Of a DNA stretch of 64,000 nt, positions 51,788 through 59,618 are shown piece by piece. The DNA comes from Hyphomicrobiales bacterium (lineage in GTDB: Bacteria; Pseudomonadota; Alphaproteobacteria; Rhizobiales; Xanthobacteraceae). Below the pieces are notes generated by a model. That model did no database searches and was not told the origin of the DNA. It was given only the letters and a program-made list of their open reading frames with translations. The first letter of the stretch is position 1, and every line of letters starts with the position of its first letter. The stretch is taken from positions 1 to 64,000 of the forward strand of contig JAKFYI010000021.1 of the NCBI GenBank assembly GCA_021730985.1, given 5' to 3'. The position numbers and the translations under genes were made by a program.

Positions 51788-53683
51788 ATGACCGCCGGGG
51801 AAAGCCAAACCGAAAGCCGCGCGTTCGAAGCGGACGTCGCCAAGCTGCTGCACCTGATGGTTCACTCGGTCTATTCGGACCGGGACATCTTCCTGCGAGA
51901 GCTGATTTCCAACGCCGCCGACGCCTGCGAGAAGCTGCGCTACGAGGCGATCGCAAGCCCGGCCCTGCTTGGCGACGATCCCAAGGCCCGCATCGCCATC
52001 GCCATCGACCCCGACCAAAGCAGCCTGACCGTCGAGGACAATGGCATCGGCATGAGCCGCGACGAGCTGGTCGAGGCGCTCGGCACCATCGCCCGGTCCG
52101 GCACGCGGGCCTTCGTGGACAAGATCGAGGGTGCGCAAGGCGGCGACGGCACCGCGCTGATCGGCCAGTTCGGCGTCGGCTTCTACTCCTCCTTCATGGT
52201 GGCCGACCGCGTCGATGTGATCTCCCGCCGGGCCGGCAGCGACGAAGCGTGGCTGTGGACATCCGACGGCAAGGGCACCTTTACGGTCTCGCCGGTGCCG
52301 CCGGATGGTGCTCCCGCGCGCGGCACCCGCGTCACGCTGCACCTGATGGATGAGGCCAAGACCTACACCGAGCGCGCCAAATTGCAGCGCATCGTGCGCG
52401 AGCAGTCCGGTCACGTTCCGGTGCCGATCTCCATCGTCGAGAAGCCCGGCGCCGAGCCCGCCGAAATCGCCGACGGCGCCGCGCTCTGGACCAAGCCGCG
52501 CGCGGACATCAGGCCCGAGGAGTACACCGACTTCTATCGCAGCGTGGCCGGACAATTCGACGAACCGGCGCTGACCATCCATTACCGTGCCGAGGGACGG
52601 CAGGAATACAATGTGCTCGCCTTCGTGCCGGGCGGACGGCCGTTCGACCTGTTCGACGCCGACCGCAAGGGCCGCATCAAGCTCTATGTCCGGCGCGTGT
52701 TCATCACCGACGAGGCGGACATCCTGCCGCGTTATCTGCGCTTCGTGCGCGGCATCGTCGATTCCGCCGATCTGCCGCTCAACATCTCGCGCGAGATGCT
52801 TCAGGAAAGCCCGATCCTGACCGCGATCAAGAAGGGCTTGACCGGCCGCGTGATCGGCGAACTGGAGCGTGTCGCGGAGAAGGAACCCGAGACCTACACC
52901 AAAGTCTGGGACGATTTCGGCGCGGTGATGAAGGAAGGGCTCTACGAGGACATGGAGCGCCGCGATGCGCTGCTCGGACTCTGCCGCTTCAAGAGCACCG
53001 CGTCGGGCGACGGCTGGCGCAGCCTCAAGGACTATGCCGCGTCGCTGAAAGAGAACCAGACCGCGATCTACTATCTCGCCGGCGACGATCTGGAACGGCT
53101 CAAGACTTCGCCACAGCTCGAAGGCTTCCGCGCCCGTGGCGTCGAGGTGCTGCTGCTGTCGGAACCGATCGACAGCTTCTGGGTGACCATGTCGCCCTCT
53201 TTCGAGGGCAAGCCTTTCAAGTCGGCCAGTCAAGGCGCGGCCGACCTCGCCCTCATTCCGCGCACCGACGCGAAGGACGAGCCGGTTCCCGAAACCGACG
53301 CCGCCGCCACGGACTTCATCGCTTTCGTGAAAACGACGCTCGGCAGCGCGGTGTCGGAGGTGCGCGCGTCCGACCGGCTGACCGACAGCGCGGTCTGCCT
53401 GGTCGCGCCGGAAAGCGGCATCGACCGCCAGCTCGAGCGGCTGCTGGCAGGCTCGGGACGGCTGAAGACCGCCGTGGTTCCGATCCTCGAAATCAATCCG
53501 CGGCACGCGTTGATCGGCGCGCTCGCCAAACTCGGCGACGACGACAAGCCGCTCAAGGAGGATGCCGCGCATCTGCTCTACGACGAGGCCCGGGTGCTGG
53601 ATGGCGAGCGGCCCGCCGATCCGCGCGCATTCGCCGACCGGCTGGGGCGCGTGCTGGGACGGCTGGCCCGCAAGAACGGCTGA
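51788..53683 (+). CDS. htpG: Molecular chaperone HtpG (Hsp90)
   Basis: The 631-residue chaperone has the N-terminal GHKL ATPase: EADVAKLLHLMVHSVYSDRD, ELISNAADACEKLRYEA, VEDNGIGMSRDELVEALGTI, GQFGVGFYSSFMVADRV and GTRVTLHLM. A middle domain with the LPLNISREMLQE catalytic loop and a C-terminal dimerisation domain follow. ATG 51788 is preferred because family N-termini begin near ESRAFEADV; a 17-codon longer form from 51737 exists. It is monocistronic with its own terminator. Confidence 0.97.
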   Translation: MTAGESQTESRAFEADVAKLLHLMVHSVYSDRDIFLRELISNAADACEKLRYEAIASPALLGDDPKARIAIAIDPDQSSLTVEDNGIGMSRDELVEALGTIARSGTRAFVDKIEGAQGGDGTALIGQFGVGFYSSFMVADRVDVISRRAGSDEAWLWTSDGKGTFTVSPVPPDGAPARGTRVTLHLMDEAKTYTERAKLQRIVREQSGHVPVPISIVEKPGAEPAEIADGAALWTKPRADIRPEEYTDFYRSVAGQFDEPALTIHYRAEGRQEYNVLAFVPGGRPFDLFDADRKGRIKLYVRRVFITDEADILPRYLRFVRGIVDSADLPLNISREMLQESPILTAIKKGLTGRVIGELERVAEKEPETYTKVWDDFGAVMKEGLYEDMERRDALLGLCRFKSTASGDGWRSLKDYAASLKENQTAIYYLAGDDLERLKTSPQLEGFRARGVEVLLLSEPIDSFWVTMSPSFEGKPFKSASQGAADLALIPRTDAKDEPVPETDAAATDFIAFVKTTLGSAVSEVRASDRLTDSAVCLVAPESGIDRQLERLLAGSGRLKTAVVPILEINPRHALIGALAKLGDDDKPLKEDAAHLLYDEARVLDGERPADPRAFADRLGRVLGRLARKNG

Positions 53684-53739
53684 GTGTCCGGCCGGAACCT
53701 GCCAACCGCCCATCGATGCCGGGATCAAGCGAAAAATAG

Positions 53740-53759
53740 CCCGTCCCTTCGGATGGGCG
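53740..53759 (+). terminator. Rho-independent-like terminator after htpG
   Basis: An 8-bp stem GCCCGTCC / GGATGGGC (one G-U pair) closes a CTTC loop and is followed by GGTTTCTTG. It lies 57 bp after the htpG stop, with CGAAAAAT in front. Confidence 0.75.
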
Positions 53760-53897
53760 GTTTCTTGCCCAGATCACTCGTTCCGAGGGAGTGCCGGCAA
53801 TAGATTATGTGCTAGCTCTGAACATTCAGCAGATGAGTTCACTCACGGGGCATACGCGATGCCTTGAACTGCACCGCGACAAAAAAGGCGACCGTCA

Positions 53898-54152
53898 ATG
53901 CCCGACGTGAGGAACGAGATAACGCAGATCATCACAGCAAAGATGACGGATAACGTTCCGCTGAACCTGGCCGATCCGTTCGTCGATTTGGGTTTCAATT
54001 CTTTTGAAGTGGTCGAGTTGATTTTCGACATCGAAGAGAAATTCGACATCCAGATCCCGTTCAACGCGAACTTCGACATCGAAGCCAAGACCGTCGCCGA
54101 TCTCATCCAGACGGTCGAAGGACTTGTCGCGGACAAGGCGAAGCTGGCTTGA
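53898..54152 (+). CDS. Acyl carrier protein with an Asn-Ser phosphopantetheine site
   Basis: The 84-residue four-helix carrier protein has helix I (NEITQIITAKMTDNV), the attachment site LGFNSFEVVELIFDIEE with the modifiable Ser S35, and helix III/IV (IEAKTVADLIQTVEGLVAD). The usual Asp-Ser-Leu is Asn-Ser-Phe here (N34), an unusual change at the residue recognised by the phosphopantetheinyl transferase and partner enzymes. It is AT-richer than its neighbours. The ketosynthase gene begins inside its stop codon, so the two form a dedicated pair outside the fab cluster. Confidence 0.88.
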   Translation: MPDVRNEITQIITAKMTDNVPLNLADPFVDLGFNSFEVVELIFDIEEKFDIQIPFNANFDIEAKTVADLIQTVEGLVADKAKLA

Positions 54153-55363
54153 AGCGGGTCGTCGTCACCGGATTGGGCGTTGTCTCGCCGATCGGGCAGA
54201 CGGTGGAGAGTTATTGGGCGGGCCTGATCGCGGGGCGTTCCGGCCTCGCGCCGCCGGTGTTTCCGCCGGCCATTCAGGTGAGCACCAAGCTGGTCGGCCA
54301 GATCAACGATTTCGATTCGCTCGCGCATTTCGATCCGAAATTGGTCGGCCTGCTCGACCGGGTGTCGCAGTTTGCCGTTGTCGCGGCGCGGCAGGCGCTG
54401 GCGCAGTCGGGACTCTCGCTCACCGGCGAACTCGCCGAGAAGACCGCAACCATCGTCGGCACCGGATCGGGCGGCCACTCCACCGTCGATGACAGCTTCC
54501 ACCGGCTTTATGCGGAGGGCGCCACGCGGCTCAGCCCGGTCACCATTCCGAAGGCGATGATGAGCGCAGCGGCCAGCCAGGTTTCTCTGTACTGCAACAC
54601 CAAAGGCCCGGCCTATGCGGTCGCCAGCGCCTGCGCGTCGGCGACGCATGCCATTGGCCAGGCGTTCCAGATGGTGCGCTCGGGCGGCGCGACGTGCGCG
54701 TTATGCGGCGGCACCGAGGCCAGCATCACATTCGGCGCATTGAAGGGCTGGGAGGCGATGCGCGTCATGGCGCCCGATGCCTGCCGGCCGTTTTCCCTCG
54801 ACCGCAAAGGCATGGTGATCGGCGAAGGCGCGGCCATGCTGACGCTCGAAACATTGGAGCACGCGCGCGGACGCGGCGCCGACATTCTCGCGGAGATCGT
54901 GGGCTTCGGCATGAGCGCCGACTCGAAAGACCTGACGGCGCCGGATTCCAGCGGCATGGCGCGCGCGATCAGCGCGGCGCTTTCGGATGGAGCCCTTGCG
55001 CCGGATAGGGTCGATTACATCAACGCCCACGGCACCGGCACCGTCGCCAACGACGAGGCGGAAACCGCGGCGCTGAAAATCAGCTTCGGCGATCATGCCC
55101 GGCGGCTGGCCGTGTCCTCCACCAAGTCGATGGTCGGCCATGCGCTGGGAGCCGCAGGCGCGCTCGAACTGGTCGCCGCCGTGATGGCGATCCGCGAGAG
55201 CGTCGTGCCGCCCACCATCGGGTATCTCGGCGCCGATCCGGCCTGCGATCTCGACTATGTGCCGAACGAGGCGCGGCGCATGCCCGTGAATGCTGCGGTG
55301 TCCAACTCGTTCGCGTTCGGCGGCTTGAATGCCGTCATCGCCGCCCGCAAGTTCGCGGGCTGA
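54149..55363 (+). CDS. Beta-ketoacyl-ACP synthase II-like (FabF/NodE-like)
   Basis: The 404-residue condensing enzyme starts at TTG 54149, whose last bases overlap the TGA of the carrier protein gene. The product begins KRVVVTGLGVVSPIGQTVES, matching the family N-terminus exactly. Catalytic residues are C162 in VASACASATHAIG, H294 in INAHGTGT, K326 in SSTKSMVGH and H331. It extends acyl chains on the partner carrier protein. An orphan ACP-ketosynthase pair recalls nodF-nodE, but no other nod genes are present and the product is unknown. Confidence 0.92.
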   Translation: MKRVVVTGLGVVSPIGQTVESYWAGLIAGRSGLAPPVFPPAIQVSTKLVGQINDFDSLAHFDPKLVGLLDRVSQFAVVAARQALAQSGLSLTGELAEKTATIVGTGSGGHSTVDDSFHRLYAEGATRLSPVTIPKAMMSAAASQVSLYCNTKGPAYAVASACASATHAIGQAFQMVRSGGATCALCGGTEASITFGALKGWEAMRVMAPDACRPFSLDRKGMVIGEGAAMLTLETLEHARGRGADILAEIVGFGMSADSKDLTAPDSSGMARAISAALSDGALAPDRVDYINAHGTGTVANDEAETAALKISFGDHARRLAVSSTKSMVGHALGAAGALELVAAVMAIRESVVPPTIGYLGADPACDLDYVPNEARRMPVNAAVSNSFAFGGLNAVIAARKFAG

Positions 55364-55376
55364 CGGAGGGTCCGCG

Positions 55377-57674
55377 TCACGCCTTCTGCTGGATCGCCTG
55401 CCACACCCGCGCCGGCGTGTAGGGCATCTCCAGCGTCCGCACCCCATACGGCTTGAGCGCGTCGAGCACCGCGTTGGCGAGCGCCGGAATAGAGCCGGTG
55501 GCGCCCGCCTCGCCCGCACCCTTGGCGCCGAGCGGATTGGCCGGCGACGGCACGCCGCAATCGATCAGCGTGATCGCGCCGAGATGGTGGGCGCGCGGCA
55601 TGAAGTAATCCATGAAGGTGCCGGACAGAAGCTGACCGTTGTCCCGGTCGTAGGCGATGTGCTCGCCCAGCACCTGGCCGACGCCCTGCATCAGCCCGCC
55701 GTGCAGTTGCCCTTCGACGATCGTGTGATTGATGACGTTGCCGCAGTCGTCGGCGGCGATGTAGTTCACGATCTGCACCGCGCCGGTGTCCTCATCGATC
55801 TCGACCTCGGCGATGTGCGCGCCGCTCGGGAACGCAGCCGAGGTGTCGAGCGTCAGGTTGGTGTCGAGCGGATGCTGCGGCTGGCCCCATTTCTTCTCGA
55901 TCAGCGTGCGGAGCGGGACCGACAGGTCCGTGCCGGCCACCTTGTAAACGCCGTTCTCGAACGTGACGTCGCCCGCGGCCACTTCGAGTTCGGTCGCGGC
56001 AAGCTGCCGCCCCTTCTCCACGATTTCCTTGGCGCCGTTCATCAGCGCCGCGCCGTGGCTGATCAGCGAACGCGAGCCGAACGAGCCGGTCCCCATCAGC
56101 TTCGGCGTCGCGAGGTCGTTGACGCGCATCTCGATCCTGTCCTCGGGCAGCCCAAGAACCTTCGCCACCACCTCGGGCAGCACGGTCTCGAGCCCCTGCC
56201 CCATCGGGCCGGCGTTGGAGAACAGCGCGAGCTTGCCGTCGGCCTCGATCTTGATCTCGATCTGCTCCTTGCCGACCGCGCCGGACGGTTCGAGAAACAT
56301 CGCGAGCCCGATGCCGCGCAGCTTGCCGGTCTTCTTCGCGGCCTTGCGGCGTGCCTTGAAGCCGTTCCAGTTCGCCGCCTCCAGCGCGGTGTCGAGCAGG
56401 CGCGCCGGATCGCCGCTGTCGTAGGTGTGCCCGGTCAGCGTCTTCATCGGGAATGCGGACTTGGACAGGATGTTGCGCCGGCGCAGCCGCACCGGATCGA
56501 CGCCGAGCGTCGCTGCCGCCTCTTCGACCAGGCGCTCCCAGAGGTAGGCCACGTTGGGGCGGCCCGCGCCGCGATAGGCGGTGACCGGCGTGGTGTTGGT
56601 GAAGACGAGCCGGTGCCGGCCGTAGAACGCCGGCACCTTGTAGAGACTGGTCGCCGAACTGGTGGGCGCAGCGACGGTGTTGATCAGCGCGCCCGCGCCC
56701 GAGCAGTAGGCGCCGAGATTGACCAGCCACTCCACGCGCAGGCCGAGAAACTTGCCCTTGTCGTCGATCGCAAGCTCACCCTCGAGGTCGGCAGCGCGCG
56801 CGTGGTGATCGCCGGAGATGGTTTCGGAGCGCGTGCCGGTCCAGCGCACCGCCTTGCCGGTGCGCTTGGCGGCGAGCAGCACCGCGAGGAATTCGGGATA
56901 GATCTCGTTGCGCACGCCGAAGCCGCCGCCGACATCGTTGGAATGGATGCGGAATTTTTCGGGGCCAAGCCCGGTGATCTGCGCCAGCGCAGCCTTGATG
57001 TCGGAAATGCCCTGGGTCGGGATGTAAAGATCGAACGTGTCGGTTGCCGCGTCGTAACGCGCGAGGCACGACTTCGGCTCCATCGGATTGCCGGCGATGC
57101 GCTGCGCGCCCAGCCCGACGCGGATGATATGCTTTGCCTTGGCGAACGCCTGCTCGACCGGGGCCGCGCTGCCGTACTCGTATTCGAACGCGAGGTTGTC
57201 CGGCATCTCCTCGTGCACGCGCGCAGCCGACGCTGTCAGCGCATCGGCCGCGTCCACCACCACCGCGAGGTCTTCGTATTCGACCTCGATGCGTTCGGCG
57301 GCGTCCTGCGCCAGATGATCGGTCGTTGCGATCACCACCGCCACCGGCTCGCCGACAAAGCGCACGCGGCCATGCGCCAACCCGGGACGGAACGGAATAC
57401 GCACCGAACTGCCGCCGACGCCCTTGAAGAACGACAGCACCGGCGGCGTCTTCCAGCCTGCCGCGACCATGTCGGCGCCGGTCACGATGTCCAGCACGCC
57501 CGGCAGCTTGCGCGCCTCCGCGATGTCGATCCGCGTGATCTTCGCGTGCGCGCGATCGGCGCGGAGAAAGTGCGCCGCGGCCTGGCCGCTGACGTGATGA
57601 TCGTTGGTGTAGCGGCCTCGGCCGGTGACCAGCCGGAGATCCTCGCGGCGGCCTTTGAACTGGTGCTCAGGCAA
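55377..57674 (-). CDS. Xanthine-dehydrogenase family molybdopterin-binding (large) subunit, third copy
   Basis: The roughly 765-residue large subunit begins (TTG 57674) PEHQFKGRREDLRLVTGRGR, has SNDVGGGFGVRNEIYPEFLA, TAYRGAGRPNVAYLWERLVE, NAGPMGQGLETVLPEVVAKV and the catalytic loop KGAGEAGATGSIPALANAV. The loop TAYRGAGRP again is not the CO dehydrogenase signature. TTG 57674 is chosen because family members start at this motif and GGGA lies about 8 nt upstream; a GTG at 57746 would add 24 atypical residues. No small or medium subunit is adjacent. Confidence 0.9.
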   Translation of the reverse strand: MPEHQFKGRREDLRLVTGRGRYTNDHHVSGQAAAHFLRADRAHAKITRIDIAEARKLPGVLDIVTGADMVAAGWKTPPVLSFFKGVGGSSVRIPFRPGLAHGRVRFVGEPVAVVIATTDHLAQDAAERIEVEYEDLAVVVDAADALTASAARVHEEMPDNLAFEYEYGSAAPVEQAFAKAKHIIRVGLGAQRIAGNPMEPKSCLARYDAATDTFDLYIPTQGISDIKAALAQITGLGPEKFRIHSNDVGGGFGVRNEIYPEFLAVLLAAKRTGKAVRWTGTRSETISGDHHARAADLEGELAIDDKGKFLGLRVEWLVNLGAYCSGAGALINTVAAPTSSATSLYKVPAFYGRHRLVFTNTTPVTAYRGAGRPNVAYLWERLVEEAAATLGVDPVRLRRRNILSKSAFPMKTLTGHTYDSGDPARLLDTALEAANWNGFKARRKAAKKTGKLRGIGLAMFLEPSGAVGKEQIEIKIEADGKLALFSNAGPMGQGLETVLPEVVAKVLGLPEDRIEMRVNDLATPKLMGTGSFGSRSLISHGAALMNGAKEIVEKGRQLAATELEVAAGDVTFENGVYKVAGTDLSVPLRTLIEKKWGQPQHPLDTNLTLDTSAAFPSGAHIAEVEIDEDTGAVQIVNYIAADDCGNVINHTIVEGQLHGGLMQGVGQVLGEHIAYDRDNGQLLSGTFMDYFMPRAHHLGAITLIDCGVPSPANPLGAKGAGEAGATGSIPALANAVLDALKPYGVRTLEMPYTPARVWQAIQQKA

Positions 57675-57772
57675 TGTGGGATTCCCGAAATCGATGCGTG
57701 TGTGTTGGTGGATGAAAGAAGAATAGCAGCAAATCGGTGTTGTCACTCGTCATTCGGGCACCAGTTTCCGGC

Positions 57773-57844
57773 TGTCGTCCCCGCGAAAGCGGGGACCCAG
57801 TACACGCAGGTGATTACTGGATCCCCGCTTACGCGGGGATGACA
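57773..57844. repeat. Dispersed palindromic repeat, family B, copy 6
   Basis: TGTCGTCCCCGCGAAAGCGG..GACCCAGTA and TTACTGGATCCCCGCTTACG..GGGGATGACA around 9 bp, immediately upstream (in transcription terms, beyond the 3' side) of the tRNA gene. Confidence 0.9.
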
Positions 57845-57921
57845 ATCGGGTGTGTCGCAAACGGGCGTTGAATCGCTGCGACGTCGATGGCGCGCAGGCT
57901 GACGCTTCGCTCAGTTCAAAA

Positions 57922-57998
57922 TGGCGCGCCCGGAGAGATTCGAACTCCCGACCCCCAGATTCGTAGTCTGGTGCTCTATCCAGCTGAGCTACGGGCGC
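57922..57998 (-). tRNA. tRNA-Arg (anticodon ACG)
   Basis: On the minus strand a 77-nt cloverleaf is readable. The acceptor stem GCGCCCG pairs with CGGGCGC before the discriminator G and encoded CCA. The D arm contains AGCTCAGCTGGATAGAGC, the anticodon stem-loop is CCAGA-CTACGAA-TCTGG with anticodon ACG, and the T loop is TTCGAAT. It is a normal decoding tRNA for CGU/CGC after A34-to-I editing. I see no integrated element using it as an attachment site. Confidence 0.97.
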
Positions 57999-58120
57999 GT
58001 GCCACAGCGATGCGGCGGAACCGCGCCTGACGGTGCGGATCGCCGGATAGCTACAGGCTCAAACCCCCATTTGGCAAGGGCGAGCAGGTCCGCAAATGGG
58101 CCGCCACTCGCATCGCGCGC

Positions 58121-59602
58121 TCAAGCCCGGCGCGCGCCGCGGTGGGCGTCGAGCTCCACCGCCCGATCCGGAATGGCGATGCGGAACACCGCTCCGGGGG
58201 TGCCGTCCACCAGTTCGATCGAGCCGCCATGAGCGCGGACCAGTTCCGCCGCGATGGCGAGCCCAAGCCCCGTACCGCCGGTGCGGCTCGTCGCCTGGAA
58301 CGCCTCGAACAGGTGCTCGCGCGCCATTTCAGGAAAGCCCGGCCCGGTGTCGGCCACTTCGATCACCGCCACCGAACCCTCGCGGCGCCCGGAGATGCGT
58401 ATCTGGTCGCGCAGCGGATCGTTCGGCGCGCGGCTTTCCAGCGCCTGCGCCGCGTTGCGCGTCAGGTTGAGCAGCACGCGCAACAGATGGTCGTGGTCGG
58501 CATCGACCGTCATGCCGCGCTCGACCGACACGATCCAGGCGATCTGCGCGGCGTCGGCGAGCCCCAGCGTCTCGCGCACCTCCTCGACCAGCGGCTCGAA
58601 CTCGATCGGCCTGCGAACCGGCGGCTGCTCCTGGACCCGGCCGTAGGACAGCGTCGACTGGCACAGCTCGATGGCGCGCTCCAGCGAGCGCATCAGCTTC
58701 GGCGCGAAGCGCTGAACGCGCGGATCGGGCAGATGCGACAGCCCCTCGGAGAAGAGCTGCGCGGAGGCCAGCAGGTTGCGCAGGTCGTGGTTGATCTTCG
58801 ACACCGCGAGGCCCAGCGCCGCGAGCCTGCTTTTCTGATGCAGCATCGAGGCGATGTCGCCCTGCATGGAGGCGAGCTCCCGCTCGGCCAGGCCCACCTC
58901 GTCGCGCCGGCCGGACGGCACGATGACGCGTTCCGGATTCTCCGGGTCGGCGTGGAACGCCATCATGTTGGAGGTGATGCGCCGCATCGGCCGCACCAGC
59001 AGGTAGTGCAGCGCGAAATACACCAGCGCCGCGGTGATGGCGGAAATGATCAGCGACAGCACCAGCACGTTGCCGGAGAAGCGCAGCATCGCCTTTCGCA
59101 GCGGCCCCATCTCGATCACGATCTCGACGAAGTCGCCGCCCATCGGCGCCGGACCCACCGCGCGCAGCACGTCGGAGTCGCGGCTCATGACGATCGATTC
59201 GAACGCGCCCAGGATCGCGTCGACGGTCGATACATCGCGCATATCGACCTCCTGATGCGCCATCGGCGGATTCTCGGACAGCGCCAGCAGATGACGCTGG
59301 TTGCCCATTTTCAGCGCCACCGCCTTGGCGCCGATGCTTTCGAGCACGCGCCGCACCAGCGCATCGGACACCACGCGATCGGTGCCGGGCTCGAGCACCA
59401 GCGCCGCGGTGTGGGCGGCGGCGAGTTTGTCCTTCAGCCAGTTCAGCCGGAAGTTGGCGATCGACGGCACATAGATCAGCACTTCGGCGATCATCACGAA
59501 CAGGATGGTGAGCACCAGCAGCCGTCCAGACAGCCCGGTGCGCGCCGGTTTGCGCGTCGCGTCGGGCGGTGCCGCCGTGGCCTTGGCGATTGGGTCGGTC
59601 AT
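58121..59602 (-). CDS. Sensor histidine kinase (orphan)
   Basis: The 493-residue membrane kinase has helices at about 27-49 and 177-200 around a periplasmic sensor domain, a HAMP linker (about 200-255), and a HisKA-like dimerisation helix with phospho-acceptor H272 in VSKINHDLRNLLASA. The ATPase part has an N-box LLNLTRNAAQAL, a G1 box EVADTGPGFP and a G2 box TGGTGLGLAIAAEL. No response regulator gene is adjacent. The kinase lies 16 bp after the flavoprotein gene on the same strand, so both may be co-expressed. Confidence 0.93.
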   Translation of the reverse strand: MTDPIAKATAAPPDATRKPARTGLSGRLLVLTILFVMIAEVLIYVPSIANFRLNWLKDKLAAAHTAALVLEPGTDRVVSDALVRRVLESIGAKAVALKMGNQRHLLALSENPPMAHQEVDMRDVSTVDAILGAFESIVMSRDSDVLRAVGPAPMGGDFVEIVIEMGPLRKAMLRFSGNVLVLSLIISAITAALVYFALHYLLVRPMRRITSNMMAFHADPENPERVIVPSGRRDEVGLAERELASMQGDIASMLHQKSRLAALGLAVSKINHDLRNLLASAQLFSEGLSHLPDPRVQRFAPKLMRSLERAIELCQSTLSYGRVQEQPPVRRPIEFEPLVEEVRETLGLADAAQIAWIVSVERGMTVDADHDHLLRVLLNLTRNAAQALESRAPNDPLRDQIRISGRREGSVAVIEVADTGPGFPEMAREHLFEAFQATSRTGGTGLGLAIAAELVRAHGGSIELVDGTPGAVFRIAIPDRAVELDAHRGARRA

Positions 59603-59618
59603 GCGGTCGGTCGCAGTC

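Noticed and set aside
55329-57842. 837-codon plus-strand open frame
   Set aside because: Antisense shadow of the third molybdenum-hydroxylase large subunit; GC-rich coding DNA keeps the opposite frame open.
8052-57844. CRISPR array from repeated GCGGGCATCCAGTA units
   Set aside because: The units are dispersed single palindromes tens of kilobases apart, not a regular array with spacers, and no cas genes are present.
57922-57998. tRNA-Arg as an integration site for a genomic island
   Set aside because: No integrase gene or repeat of the tRNA 3' end is visible nearby; the adjacent palindrome is an ordinary family-B repeat.
57921-58232. Plus-strand frame beginning MARPERFELPTPRF
   Set aside because: It reads through the tRNA-Arg gene in antisense; this peptide is a well-known false gene produced by tRNA-Arg complements. 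The rest overlaps the histidine kinase gene.
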